DNA of 64,000 nucleotides from assembly GCA_947369085.1 (NCBI GenBank), contig CANBJR010000004.1:1-64000 (forward strand), written 5' to 3'. Made by a program: the position numbers and the translations under genes. This DNA comes from an uncultured Clostridia bacterium. Its GTDB lineage: Bacteria; Bacillota; Clostridia; Oscillospirales; Acutalibacteraceae. Positions 28,634 to 37,234 of the stretch are shown one piece after another. Position 1 is the stretch's first letter. Every line of letters starts with the position of its first letter. The notes below the pieces were generated by a model. It did not search any database, had not been told where the DNA came from, and saw only the letters and a list, made by a program, of their open reading frames with translations.

Positions 28634-28860
28634 CTGAAATGCTAAACGTCACCAACATATCGACATAAATTCAGCAAACAAACCTTTCCACACAACACGC
28701 ACTATTATAAATTCGGAAATTTGCCAGTCGAGGCACTCGACCGACCATTAACTCCACTCTCCACACTCATATAAATTATTATTAGTTAATTAAAAGTAAT
28801 ATCTATATAATTGATAGCTATTTAATTTTATACTGTATGACCCATATTGTCAATAAAATC

Positions 28861-28891
28861 GGCTCAAAGTTTCACAATAAAACCTTGAGCC
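28861..28891 (-). terminator. Probable terminator of the amino-acid ABC transporter operon
   Basis: GGCTCAAAG and CCTTGAGCC pair around a 13-base loop. On the minus strand the stem is followed by GATTTTATTG, a weak T tail, shortly after the ATPase gene ends. Confidence 0.55.
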
Positions 28892-28898
28892 AAAAAAA

Positions 28899-29708
28899 TT
28901 ATTTTGCATATTGATTGAATCTTGATAAAAATGCCTGCGTTCTCGGATTCTGCGGATTGCCGATAACCTGTTCGGGAGTGCCCTCCTCAGCAATTACGCC
29001 GTCAGCCATAAATATGATTTTGTCCGCTACATCACGTGCAAATTCAATTTCGTGAGTAACAACAATCATAGTGCTGTCAGAGGACTTAAGTCCCTTTATT
29101 ACGTTGAGCACTTCGCCCGTAAGCTCGGGGTCAAGCGCCGAGGTCGGCTCGTCAAAGCAGAGTACGTCAGGATTCAGCGCAAGCGCCCTTGCAATTGCAA
29201 CACGCTGCTGCTGACCTCCGCTTAAATTACAGGGATAAGAGTCCTTCTTTTCGGAAAGACCTACCTTATCAAGCAGTGAAAGAGCATTTGTTTCAATAAG
29301 TTCCAAAGCCTCTTTATAGCTTTTTGCACCCATAAATTCTCCGCTCGTTTTTATCTGCTCTTTTGCAAGCATCCTTGGAGCAAGGGTAATGTTTTCAATC
29401 ACCCTGTACTGCGGAAAAAGATTAAACGACTGAAAAACAAGTCCGAAATGAAGTCTGTTTTTTCTTATTTCAGCGTCGCTTGCTTTGGTTTTGCTTCCGC
29501 AGTCAAGCAGGGCGTTGCCGTTTACCGTGATTTTTCCGCCTTGCGGTGCTTCAAGAAAATTAAGACATCTCAAAAGCGTTGTCTTGCCGGAGCCTGAAGA
29601 ACCGATAATCGCCAGAACCTCGCCCTTTTCAAGCGAAAAGCTTATATCTTTTAAAACCTGAGTTTTTCCAAAGCTTTTTTGTATATTTTCAACCTTTAAC
29701 AGCGACAT
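28899..29708 (-). CDS. Polar amino acid ABC transporter, ATP-binding protein
   Basis: 269 residues with Walker [10 protein letters not shown], signature [15 protein letters not shown], Walker [15 protein letters not shown] and the switch His in VTHE. It belongs to the GlnQ/HisP group. It carries about 20 extra residues around position 120-145 ([21 protein letters not shown]) compared with typical GlnQ. It is the last gene of a three-gene uptake operon (binding protein, permease, ATPase). The exact amino acid cannot be told from sequence. Confidence 0.92.
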   Translation of the reverse strand: MSLLKVENIQKSFGKTQVLKDISFSLEKGEVLAIIGSSGSGKTTLLRCLNFLEAPQGGKITVNGNALLDCGSKTKASDAEIRKNRLHFGLVFQSFNLFPQYRVIENITLAPRMLAKEQIKTSGEFMGAKSYKEALELIETNALSLLDKVGLSEKKDSYPCNLSGGQQQRVAIARALALNPDVLCFDEPTSALDPELTGEVLNVIKGLKSSDSTMIVVTHEIEFARDVADKIIFMADGVIAEEGTPEQVIGNPQNPRTQAFLSRFNQYAK

Positions 29709-29720
29709 ATCTGTTCCTCC

Positions 29721-30371
29721 TTAACCCTTGTAGTAATCGAGCTTTTTCTCGATAAATGAGAAGAGAAGCGTCAGTATTCCGCAGAAAGCAAGGAAGAAAA
29801 CAGCCGAGTAGAACAAAGGCCAGATAAGACCTTCCATTGAAAAATCCTTTGCGTTCATCAGTATTTCGGGAATTGCAATTACGCTTGCGAGAGAGGTGTC
29901 CTTAACAAGGGTAATAATTTCGTTGCCGATTGGAGCGGTAATTCGCTTTACAACCTGCATAAGAACTACCTTGAAGAAAATCTGCGATTTCTTCATTCCG
30001 AGTACTTGTCCTGCTTCGTACTGACCTTTTGGAATTGATTCAATTCCGCCGCGGTAAATTTCCGAAAAGTATGCCGCATAGTTAATTACAAATGCAATTA
30101 ACGCAGCGTGCATTCTCTGAAAGTTAAAGCTTCCGTTTGATACAAGAGGCGGAATGTAGAACACCACAAAAAGCTGGAGCATAAGCGGAGTTCCTCTGAT
30201 AATCCACACAAACGCCTTCGTAAGCCATTTAAGGGGCTTGAACCTTGACATTGAGCCCATAGAAACTATGAGTCCCAGCGGAAGTGCAAGCAAAAGTGTA
30301 ATTGCAAATATAAAACAGTTATCACCAAAGCCCTTTAAGAGCTGCCCGGTAACATTGATAAATTCGTTCAT
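29721..30371 (-). CDS. Polar amino acid ABC transporter, permease
   Basis: 216 residues with five likely membrane helices and the HisM/GlnP permease signature (FVINYAAYFSEIYRGGIESIPKGQYEAGQVLGM), including the EAA-type loop that docks on the ATPase. It is 12 nt before the ATPase gene and follows the binding protein. It probably acts as a homodimer, since there is only one permease gene. Confidence 0.92.
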   Translation of the reverse strand: MNEFINVTGQLLKGFGDNCFIFAITLLLALPLGLIVSMGSMSRFKPLKWLTKAFVWIIRGTPLMLQLFVVFYIPPLVSNGSFNFQRMHAALIAFVINYAAYFSEIYRGGIESIPKGQYEAGQVLGMKKSQIFFKVVLMQVVKRITAPIGNEIITLVKDTSLASVIAIPEILMNAKDFSMEGLIWPLFYSAVFFLAFCGILTLLFSFIEKKLDYYKG

Positions 30372-30393
30372 TATCCCAAATCCGTTTCGTAGC

Positions 30394-31248
30394 TTACTTT
30401 GCTTTTACAAGAAGAAGATTCTGAAGACTGTACTTCTTGGCAATTTCCTCAAGTTTGCCGTCGTTTGCAACATCCTGAATAGCGTTGTTTATTTTCTCCA
30501 GAGTTTCAGTATCGCCCTTGCGAAGCGCAATACCATACTGCTCCTGTGCAAAGTCCTTGCCTTCAACTACCTTAAGATCAGCGTAGTCTGTACCGTTGGC
30601 AATAGTTCCGATTGACATTACGTAGTCAATGACTGCAATATCAGCTGTGCCCGACTTTACTTCAAGAAGTGCCTTTGCCTGTGAGTCAACAGAAACGTAG
30701 TTTGCCTCCTTAAAGAACTCGTCGCTTTCTGCAACTTCCTCGCCTGCTGATTTTTTTTCTGCAACAACAGTAGCGCCCTTAACAGCCTCTGCTTTTGCAA
30801 ATTTATCAGCATTTTCAGCCTTTGTTACCATAACCTGTTTGTTTTCCATATAGGGTGTGGAAATTCCCATATTTGTCTGTCTGTCATCGGTAATTGTGAG
30901 TCCGTTCCAGATACAGTCGATAGTCTTTGCATTAAGCTCAACTTCCTTTGAATCCCAGTCGATTTTCTGGAAAGTAGCTTTTACTCCGAGCTTTTCGCAT
31001 ACGCTCTGAGCAAATTCAGTTTCAAAGCCTGTAAGCTCGCCGTTTTCATCCTTGTAGTTCATGGGCTCAAAATATGTAATGCCGATAACAAGGTCGCCCT
31101 TGTCCTGAATGTAGCTCCAGTCGCCTGTTGCGCTTTGTGAATCTGAATTGCCTTTTGATGCTTCAGATACTGATGACTGTCCGCTGCAGCCTGCAAGAGC
31201 TGTTACAGCCATAAGCGCTGAAAGAATGAATGCAGTAAGTTTTTTCAT
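30394..31248 (-). CDS. Polar amino acid ABC transporter, substrate-binding lipoprotein
   Basis: About 284 residues from the ATG at 31248 (MKKLTAFILSALM), with GGAGGAG just upstream; the track's start at 31263 is five codons too early. Signal peptide ends in a lipobox (LAGC), so the protein is a lipid-anchored SBP_bac_3 family receptor. The family region GITYFEPMNYKDENGELTGFETEFAQSVCEKLGV and IWNGLTITDDRQ are clear. It is first in the operon. Members bind polar amino acids or cystine. Confidence 0.92.
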   Translation of the reverse strand: MKKLTAFILSALMAVTALAGCSGQSSVSEASKGNSDSQSATGDWSYIQDKGDLVIGITYFEPMNYKDENGELTGFETEFAQSVCEKLGVKATFQKIDWDSKEVELNAKTIDCIWNGLTITDDRQTNMGISTPYMENKQVMVTKAENADKFAKAEAVKGATVVAEKKSAGEEVAESDEFFKEANYVSVDSQAKALLEVKSGTADIAVIDYVMSIGTIANGTDYADLKVVEGKDFAQEQYGIALRKGDTETLEKINNAIQDVANDGKLEEIAKKYSLQNLLLVKAK

Positions 31249-31278
31249 TAAAATCTCCTCCAATAAAATAGTAATCCT

Positions 31279-31307
31279 ATTATAACATTATCACGTTAGC
31301 AAAGTAA
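31279..31307 (-). promoter_or_regulatory. Promoter of the amino-acid ABC operon
   Basis: On the minus strand TTACTT (31302-31307), 17 bases, TATAAT (31279-31284), about 30 bp before the binding-protein start. Confidence 0.6.
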
Positions 31308-31443
31308 AGTGTTTTTTAATACAAAATAAATAATATTGGTAAGAAAATATTGTAAAAAGTCCTTGATATATAATAATGCAGTATGATAAAATATATATAA
31401 TATTCAACAGTATGTATTAAAAATAATTAAAAGAGGTATTTTT

Positions 31444-32655
31444 ATGAAAAAACTACTTTCTGTATTGCTTGCATTGGCAATGGTATGTTCATTTGCGGCA
31501 TGCTCGTCGTCAAACAGCAGTCAGACAACAGAAACAACCGTTTCTTCGCAGTCCGAAACCTCAGCTGAGACTGTCAGTACCGAGCATAACAAGGAAAAGC
31601 TTGAATGGGTTGACTATGGCGAATACAATCTTGAAGAGGACGTTCCTGCAAAGAACGTAATCCTTATGATTGGCGACGGAATGGGCAAGAATATTATCAA
31701 AGCCTCCGAGGTTGTAAAGGGCGATAAGCTTGTTATGAGCGGAATGAAATACAGAACGGACGTTACTACATACTCGCAGTCGGTAACAAACGGCTATGCA
31801 GAGTTTACTGACAGCGCAGCGTCGGCAACGGCTATGAGTACAGGTGTTAAAACTCTCAACGGCTGTATAGGCGTTGACCCTGACGGAAACAAGCTTGAAA
31901 CAATCTGTGAATACGCTCAGTCGTTTGATATGGAAACAGGACTTGTTGCAAGGCAGGTTGTAAGCCACGCGACACCTGCCGGAATGGTTGCCCACAACAG
32001 CTCAAGAGATAACTATCCGCAGATTCTCCGTGAAATGGTAAAGGCTAATGTAAATGTAATGTTCGGCGGAGGTTCACAGTACTATACAAATCCTAAGGTT
32101 AAGAAAGCTATTGATGATAATAAATATAAGTATATCACCAAGGTTGATGAACTTGAAGCCCTTAACAAGGATGATGACAAGGTGCTCGGAATGTTTGCAT
32201 ATGACAATATGGGAGCTGCTGATATGGCACCGTCGCTTACAAAAATGACTTCAAAGGCGCTTGATATGCTCGATAACGACAAGGGATTTTTCCTGATGGT
32301 AGAGGGCAGTAACATCGATACCTACGAAAGTAAGTGCGATATGGAATCAACCCTCGGTCAGATGCAGGACTTTGACAAGGCAGTTGATTATGTTCTTGCG
32401 TGGGCAGAAAAACACCACGGAACGCTTGTTATTGTAACAGCCGACCACGAAACAGGCGGTGTAACGCTTCCTGATAATCCCAAACCCGAAAATATTAACG
32501 ACAGTTGTTTTACCTCGGACGGCGAGCATACAAACACGGACGTATGGTTGTTTGCAAGCGGTGCGCAGTCAAAGGAGCTGTGCGAAAAAGATGTTATTGA
32601 CAACACCGACATCGCAAAATATATGCGCAAAGTGCTTTCAGACTCACATAAATAA
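31444..32655 (+). CDS. Alkaline phosphatase (PhoA family), lipoprotein
   Basis: 403 residues. N-terminal signal peptide with lipobox (SFAAC), a Ser/Thr-rich linker to about residue 50, then the alkaline phosphatase fold: VILMIGDGMGKN with the metal-binding Asp, TDSAASATAMSTGVKT with the catalytic Ser, and late metal ligands in VTADHETGG and GEHTNTDV. It would release phosphate from external esters on the cell surface. It stands alone, and I saw no clear PhoP box upstream. Confidence 0.93.
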   Translation: MKKLLSVLLALAMVCSFAACSSSNSSQTTETTVSSQSETSAETVSTEHNKEKLEWVDYGEYNLEEDVPAKNVILMIGDGMGKNIIKASEVVKGDKLVMSGMKYRTDVTTYSQSVTNGYAEFTDSAASATAMSTGVKTLNGCIGVDPDGNKLETICEYAQSFDMETGLVARQVVSHATPAGMVAHNSSRDNYPQILREMVKANVNVMFGGGSQYYTNPKVKKAIDDNKYKYITKVDELEALNKDDDKVLGMFAYDNMGAADMAPSLTKMTSKALDMLDNDKGFFLMVEGSNIDTYESKCDMESTLGQMQDFDKAVDYVLAWAEKHHGTLVIVTADHETGGVTLPDNPKPENINDSCFTSDGEHTNTDVWLFASGAQSKELCEKDVIDNTDIAKYMRKVLSDSHK

Positions 32656-32678
32656 TTTAAAATATGGTTTCCGAACAA

Positions 32679-32707
32679 TTGACAATTGGAAGATTATGTG
32701 ATATAAA
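32679..32707 (+). promoter_or_regulatory. Promoter of the Lsa-type ABC-F gene
   Basis: TTGACA (32679-32684), 17 bases, TATAAA (32702-32707). The transcript would start near 32715, giving a leader of about 285 nt before the ABC-F start codon. Confidence 0.75.
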
Positions 32708-32739
32708 GTAAAAGAAATCTATTTGAACGGAGTGAAAAA

Positions 32740-32760
32740 ATGAGAAATCTTTTCTGCTGA
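32740..32760 (+). CDS. Leader peptide uORF (MRNLFC) of the ABC-F gene
   Basis: ATG AGA AAT CTT TTC TGC TGA, preceded by ACGGAGTG as ribosome binding site. It lies about 25 nt into the predicted leader transcript. Drug-responsive ABC-F and erm genes often carry such tiny leader ORFs, where stalled ribosomes switch the RNA fold. The TCTGCTG near its stop could pair with CGGCAGA in the terminator downstream. Function is inferred. Confidence 0.6.
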   Translation: MRNLFC

Positions 32761-32869
32761 TTTTTATTTAAAGGTAAATAAAGTAACGGTGTATCCGTTT
32801 GCTTTACTGCGCCTTTTAGCGGAAAAGTTCTTGTTTTTGCTCGTGTTGATTTGTTTCTCTGATATTGCT

Positions 32870-32983
32870 ATGCTTATATTCCGTCAAGTGGGAAAAGTTT
32901 TTGATTTTTCTATGGAATATCAGCATTGAGAGATTCCCTGTGTTTTACGGGCGGCAGAGCTTTTCTGCTGTCCGTATTTTATT
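32870..32983 (+). promoter_or_regulatory. Transcription attenuator (hairpin plus terminator) in the ABC-F leader
   Basis: A 13-bp hairpin with one mismatch (ATGCTTATATTCC, 32870-32882, with GGAATATCAGCAT, 32914-32926) is followed by a terminator: ACGGGCGGCAG (32947-32957) pairs with CTGCTGTCCGT (32965-32975), then ATTTTATTTTTT. The terminator ends just before the AGGGGG ribosome binding site of the ABC-F gene, so readthrough would control expression. The 344-bp gap 32656-32999 is entirely this leader. Confidence 0.75.
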
Positions 32984-32999
32984 TTTTAGGGGGAATTTT

Positions 33000-34496
33000 A
33001 TGTCACTAATTGTTATTTCAAACCTGACCTTTGCTTATGACGGCAGTTTTGACAATGTTTTTGAAAATGTAAATTTACAGTTGGATACCGACTGGAAGCT
33101 CGGTTTAACAGGAAGAAACGGCAGGGGAAAGACTACTTTGCTAAGACTTTTAATGGGAAAGTACGAGTACAAGGGGAGCATTTATTCAAGCGTTGAGTTT
33201 GAGTATTTTCCGTTTGAGGTGAAAGATAAGTCAAGACTTACTTACGAGGTTGCAGAAGAAATCTGCCCCGATTATGAATACTGGAAGCTTGTAAGAGAGC
33301 TTAATTTTCTTGAAGTAAACGAGGAGGTGCTTTACCGTCCGTTTAAGACGCTTTCCAACGGCGAGCGTACAAAGGTGATGATGGCGCTTTTGTTTATCAA
33401 GGACAACAGATTTTTGCTGATTGACGAACCTACCAATCATCTGGATATGGAGGGCAGAAGAATTGTCAGTAAATACCTCAACTCAAAAAAGGGGTTTATC
33501 CTTGTTTCGCACGACAGAACCTTTCTTGACGGCTGCACGGACCACATTATGTCAATAAATCGCAGTGATATTACAATAATGAAAGGTAATTTTTCGCAGT
33601 GGTTTGAAAATAAGGAAAGACAGGACAGCTTTGAGCTTGCCGAAAACCAGAAGCTTAAAAAAGAGATTAAACGGCTTGAAAAGACTGCAAGGCAAAAGTC
33701 GGAGTGGGCAGACAGGTCGGAAAGGAAAAAGATTGGATTTGACCCGTTAAAGGTTGAGAAAAGTATTAGCAGACGTGCTTACGAGGGTGCAAAGTCAAAA
33801 AAGATGATGAAGCGCTCAAAGCAGATTGAACAACGAAGTTTTCAGGCGGTTGAGGAGAAGTCAAAGCTTCTTAAAAATTTAGAGCGTGAAGATGATTTAA
33901 AAATCACGCCTATTGAATATGTAAAAGGCACGCTTGCAGAATTTGAAAACGCAGCAATATCCTACGACGGCAGAACAGTTTGCAGTAATGTAAACTTTAA
34001 AATTGAAAAAGGCGACAGAATTGCACTCTGCGGAAAAAACGGCAGCGGAAAGTCAAGCGTAATAAAGCTGTTGTGCGGAAATAATATTGATTACAGCGGC
34101 AGAGTGTTTGTCGGAAGCGGGCTTGTAATTTCATATGTTGTGCAGGATACAGACGGCTTGTCGGGCAATCTGAAGGATTATGCCGAACAGATGAATATTG
34201 ATGAAAGCCTTTTTAAGGCAATTTTACGCAAACTTGATTTTCAAAGGACGCAGTTTGATAAGAATATGCAGGATTTCAGCGGAGGTCAGAAGAAAAAGGT
34301 GCTGATAGCCGCAAGCCTTTGTCAAAAGGCACACTTATATGTGTGGGACGAGCCGCTGAATTTTATTGACGTTATTTCAAGAATACAGATTGAAAAGCTT
34401 ATTAAGAAATTTAATCCTACAATGCTTTTTGTAGAGCACGACGCCGCTTTTTGTGAAAACACCGCAAATAAAACCGTGATACTCAGCAATGATTAG
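33000..34496 (+). CDS. ABC-F ribosome-protection protein, Lsa family
   Basis: 498 residues from ATG 33000 (MSLIVISNLTFAYDGSFDNVF) with AGGGGG upstream; the track's start at 32865 runs through the attenuator and is not credible. Two ABC domains with no membrane helices: GRNGRGKTT and LSNGERTKV with DEPTNHLD in the first, GKNGSGKSS and FSGGQKKKV in the second, joined by a charged linker of about 85 residues that reaches toward the ribosomal P site. The N-terminus closely resembles Lsa(A) as I remember it. Such proteins remove lincosamides, streptogramin A and pleuromutilins from ribosomes. Resistance is inferred. Confidence 0.9.
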   Translation: MSLIVISNLTFAYDGSFDNVFENVNLQLDTDWKLGLTGRNGRGKTTLLRLLMGKYEYKGSIYSSVEFEYFPFEVKDKSRLTYEVAEEICPDYEYWKLVRELNFLEVNEEVLYRPFKTLSNGERTKVMMALLFIKDNRFLLIDEPTNHLDMEGRRIVSKYLNSKKGFILVSHDRTFLDGCTDHIMSINRSDITIMKGNFSQWFENKERQDSFELAENQKLKKEIKRLEKTARQKSEWADRSERKKIGFDPLKVEKSISRRAYEGAKSKKMMKRSKQIEQRSFQAVEEKSKLLKNLEREDDLKITPIEYVKGTLAEFENAAISYDGRTVCSNVNFKIEKGDRIALCGKNGSGKSSVIKLLCGNNIDYSGRVFVGSGLVISYVVQDTDGLSGNLKDYAEQMNIDESLFKAILRKLDFQRTQFDKNMQDFSGGQKKKVLIAASLCQKAHLYVWDEPLNFIDVISRIQIEKLIKKFNPTMLFVEHDAAFCENTANKTVILSND

Positions 34497-34516
34497 AAAG
34501 TCTGAGCATAGAAAAA

Positions 34517-34538
34517 AGCCACCCTTTTACGGGTGGCT
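34517..34538 (-). terminator. Terminator of the ylxM-ffh-rpsP-khpA operon
   Basis: AGCCACCC-TTTTAC-GGGTGGCT. On the minus strand the stem is followed by TTTTTTC, right after khpA. Confidence 0.85.
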
Positions 34539-34542
34539 GCTA

Positions 34543-34776
34543 TCAGTCAATTTCAACCATAATCTTTTCATCGCTGCGAATTGCCGCACTGCGGGCAATT
34601 GTGCGGATAGCCTTGGCAATTCTGCCCTGCTTGCCGATTATTCTGCCCATGTCGTTCTCTGCAACGTGAATGTGATAAACGGTTGTGCCGTCCTCTGTCG
34701 GTGCGTCAGCTTCAACGTTCACCGAATCGGGATCGTCAACAAGACCTTTTGCGATTATAGCAAGTAATTCCTGCAT
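34543..34776 (-). CDS. khpA: KH-domain RNA-binding protein KhpA
   Basis: 77 residues, a single type II KH domain with the RNA-binding loop IIGKQGR followed by IAKAIRTIARSAA. Length and position after rpsP match KhpA (YlqC), which works with KhpB/Jag in RNA binding and control of cell elongation in Firmicutes. It is last in a four-gene operon. Confidence 0.92.
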   Translation of the reverse strand: MQELLAIIAKGLVDDPDSVNVEADAPTEDGTTVYHIHVAENDMGRIIGKQGRIAKAIRTIARSAAIRSDEKIMVEID

Positions 34777-34802
34777 AACATAAGTCCTTTCCTGCTTCGC
34801 AA

Positions 34803-35048
34803 TTATTTAATTACGCCGTTTTTCTTAAGAAGTGCCTTTACTGTATCTGTGGGCTGTGCACCGTTAGCAATCCACTTCTTAACAGCCTCCTCGTCAACCT
34901 TGAACTCGCTGGGGTTCTTAAGGATGTCGTATGTTCCGATTTCCTCAATGAAACGACCGTTTCTTGGATATCTGGAGTCTGCAACTACTACTCTGTAGAA
35001 AGGAGCTTTCTTTGAACCCATTCTTCTGAGTCTGATTTTTACTGCCAT
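34803..35048 (-). CDS. rpsP: 30S ribosomal protein bS16
   Basis: 81 residues from the ATG at 35048 ([26 protein letters not shown]), the universal bS16 N-terminus; the track's start at 35057 adds MKI. Ribosome binding site GAGGTG lies upstream. It is between ffh and khpA, whereas rimM and trmD, which often follow it, are about 10 kb away in this window. Confidence 0.96.
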   Translation of the reverse strand: MAVKIRLRRMGSKKAPFYRVVVADSRYPRNGRFIEEIGTYDILKNPSEFKVDEEAVKKWIANGAQPTDTVKALLKKNGVIK

Positions 35049-35123
35049 GATTTTCACCTCTATAAAATTAATTAAAATATATATTCACCAAAAGCTTGGA
35101 TGAATGACTTGTTTTACCGATTA

Positions 35124-36494
35124 TTATTTCATTGGCGGCATTCCGCCCATAGGCATTCCGCCGAGGCCCGGAAGCATATTTCTCTTTTTCTTCTTGCCGT
35201 TTTTGCCTTTTGATTTTAACTGCTTCATCATCTTCTGCATCTGCTCAAGCTGTTTGATAAGGCGGTTGACTTCTTCAACCGTTCTGCCCGAGCCTGCCGC
35301 AATTCTGCGTTTCCTTGACGGATTCAAAACAGATGGATTGCTTCTTTCTTCCTCGGTCATTGATAGGATAATAGCCTGAACCCAGTCAATTTGTCTGTCG
35401 TCAATATCAACGTCCTCAAGCTGTTTGCCAAGTCCGGGAATCTTTGCAAGAATACCCTTTAGCGGTCCCATCTTTTTGACCTGTTCAAATTGCTCGTTTA
35501 AGTCGTTAAAGTCGAATTTGTTGGACATCATTTTTTGAGCCATCTGTTCGGCTTTTTTTTGGTCAATTTTGCTCTGTGCGTCCTCAATAAGGGTTAGAAC
35601 GTCGCCCATTCCGAGAATACGGCTTGCCATACGGTCGGGGTGGAAAACCTCAATATCTTCAAGTTTTTCGCCAGTGCCTGCAAATTTAATAGGTTTGCCT
35701 GTAACAGCTTTAACGGAAAGAGCCGCACCGCCTCTGGTATCACCGTCAAGTTTTGTGAGAATTACGCCTGAAATTTCAAGAAGCTCGTTAAAGCTCTTTG
35801 CAACGTTTACAGCGTCTTGACCTGTCATAGAGTCAATTACAAGCAGAATTTCGTCAGGATTAACCTCGGACTTAACCTCTTTAAGCTCATTCATAAGAGC
35901 TTCGTCAATGTGAAGTCTGCCTGCGGTGTCAAGAATTACTACATCGTTGCCGTAGTCCTTTGCTTGTTTGATTGCGGCTTTAGCAATCTTGACGGGATTT
36001 TCTGTTCCCATTTCAAACACGGGAACGCCCGCCTTGCCGCCGACAACCTTTAACTGGTCAATAGCAGCGGGACGGTAGATGTCGCATGCAACAAGCAGAG
36101 GTCTGCGATTTTGCGCTTTAAGCATTTTTGCAAGCTTAGCCGCATGAGTTGTTTTACCTGAACCCTGCAAGCCGCAGAGCATAATTACTGTCGGAGGTTT
36201 TGATGCAAATTCAATTCTTGCGCCCTCTCCGCCCATAAGAGAAGTTAGCTCTTCGTCAACTATTTTTATTACCATCTGCGCGGGGGTAAGACTTTCCATA
36301 ACGTCCTGACCTACCGCACGTTCGGTAACCTTGTTTGTGAAATCCTTGGCAACCTTGTAGTTTACGTCGGCTTCAAGCAGTGCGAGCCTTACCTCACGCA
36401 TAGCTTCTTTAACGTCGCTCTCGGAAAGCTTGCCTTTGTTCTTCAATTTTTTGAATGCGTTGCTTAGTTTGTCTGCAAGTCCTTCAAAAGCCAT
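35124..36494 (-). CDS. ffh: Signal recognition particle protein Ffh
   Basis: 456 residues. N domain helices, G domain with [28 protein letters not shown] and [13 protein letters not shown], then the Met-rich M domain (QMQKMMKQL) that binds 4.5S RNA and signal peptides, ending in a Gly/Met/Pro tail. It targets nascent membrane proteins to FtsY and SecYEG. It sits 11 nt after ylxM. Confidence 0.96.
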   Translation of the reverse strand: MAFEGLADKLSNAFKKLKNKGKLSESDVKEAMREVRLALLEADVNYKVAKDFTNKVTERAVGQDVMESLTPAQMVIKIVDEELTSLMGGEGARIEFASKPPTVIMLCGLQGSGKTTHAAKLAKMLKAQNRRPLLVACDIYRPAAIDQLKVVGGKAGVPVFEMGTENPVKIAKAAIKQAKDYGNDVVILDTAGRLHIDEALMNELKEVKSEVNPDEILLVIDSMTGQDAVNVAKSFNELLEISGVILTKLDGDTRGGAALSVKAVTGKPIKFAGTGEKLEDIEVFHPDRMASRILGMGDVLTLIEDAQSKIDQKKAEQMAQKMMSNKFDFNDLNEQFEQVKKMGPLKGILAKIPGLGKQLEDVDIDDRQIDWVQAIILSMTEEERSNPSVLNPSRKRRIAAGSGRTVEEVNRLIKQLEQMQKMMKQLKSKGKNGKKKKRNMLPGLGGMPMGGMPPMK

Positions 36495-36505
36495 AAAATT
36501 TCCTC

Positions 36506-36856
36506 TTATTCTTTAAGTGTGTCTGCCGTTCTTTTAATTTTGCCGGCAAGCGCTTTTATGTTGTTGTCGTGTGAATTGTCAAAGATTTCCTGCGCAACGG
36601 CTGAAATTTCTTCAAGTCCCTTTTCAAGTTCGCAGAATCTTTTGTAAAGGCCGAGCTTTTTTTCATAATCAAAAAGCTGTTGCTCACATCGTTTGATGCT
36701 GTCGCGCACGCCTTGCCTTGTAATTCCCGTCTGGTCGGCAATTTCGGCAAGCGACAAATCGTCGTTGTAGTAAAGGTCGATTGCCTTTCTGCCCGACGGC
36801 TTCAAAAGCTCGCCGTAAAAGTCAAACAGCAGTGAAACTTCAATGTTCTTTTCCAT
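36506..36856 (-). CDS. ylxM: YlxM/p13 family DNA-binding-like protein
   Basis: 116 residues with a sigma-70 region 4-like helix-turn-helix (GRKAIDLYYNDDLSLAEIADQTGITRQGVRDSIKRCEQQL). YlxM is nearly always encoded just before ffh in Firmicutes and has been linked to the signal recognition particle. It is first in the operon here. Confidence 0.9.
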   Translation of the reverse strand: MEKNIEVSLLFDFYGELLKPSGRKAIDLYYNDDLSLAEIADQTGITRQGVRDSIKRCEQQLFDYEKKLGLYKRFCELEKGLEEISAVAQEIFDNSHDNNIKALAGKIKRTADTLKE

Positions 36857-36921
36857 TTTTTCAGCTCCCTGCCGTACAAAAACGAAATGAGATGTAAAGT
36901 AAATTTCTTTACACCAACGAA

Positions 36922-36950
36922 ATTATAATACATACCGACTGTTTTGTCAA
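36922..36950 (-). promoter_or_regulatory. Promoter of the ylxM-ffh operon
   Basis: On the minus strand TTGACA (36945-36950), 17 bases, TATAAT (36922-36927), a full consensus. The leader also holds a small stem (TGTAAAG/CTTTACA). The 378-bp gap 36857-37234 contains this promoter and the phoH promoter and no gene that I can support. Confidence 0.85.
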
Positions 36951-37209
36951 GAAATTTCTGTAAAAAAGCTGTTTCTGTATTTTGTATGATATAGGTATGG
37001 ATATTTTCTCGAATGAGTTTTATTAAAGAACAGTGCATTTTAAACGCTGTAAGTACAACATAAGCAGTATGATTTTTCGCCCGAATTGAAGATATAACAA
37101 TAAATATTACAAACAAGACTTTTTTATAACTTGCGTTTTCGTCACATTTTACAAAAATTAAAATTTTAGTTAAAAAAGCTATTTTTTATGAGTTTTTATT
37201 TTGCATTTG

Positions 37210-37218
37210 TGGTATAAT
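37210..37218 (+). promoter_or_regulatory. Extended -10 promoter of phoH
   Basis: TGGTATAAT, an extended -10 element without a good -35 box, about 40 bp before the phoH reading frame. Confidence 0.55.
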
Positions 37219-37234
37219 TGTTTTGTTAAATTAG

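Larger units (their letters stand above)
28386..28768. repeat. Nested inverted repeats (REP/MITE-like composite) in a gene-free gap
   Basis: The 609-bp gap 28290-28898 has no ORF. It holds three nested inverted pairs: outer arms GAGTGTTGAGAGTGGAG (28387-28403) against CTCCACTCTCCACACTC (28752-28768); hairpins GTCGAGTGCCTCGAC (28482-28496) and GTCGAGGCACTCGAC (28727-28741); and two REP-like palindromes facing each other (28555-28580 and 28606-28633), sharing TGTAGGGAAC with the REPs beside the RAYT gene at 40.8 kb. It looks like a mobile palindromic element, perhaps built by successive insertions. Confidence 0.7.

Noticed and set aside
32870-32929. Second possible leader ORF of 19 codons in the ABC-F leader
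   Set aside because: No ribosome binding site, and the sequence is explained as the two arms of a hairpin.
32865-32999. N-terminal extension of the ABC-F ORF in the track
   Set aside because: It runs through the hairpin and terminator of the leader, has no ribosome binding site, and the family N-terminus begins at ATG 33000.
34489-34767. Plus-strand ORF of 92 codons after the ABC-F gene
   Set aside because: It spans a terminator and is antisense to khpA, which is a clear KH-domain gene.
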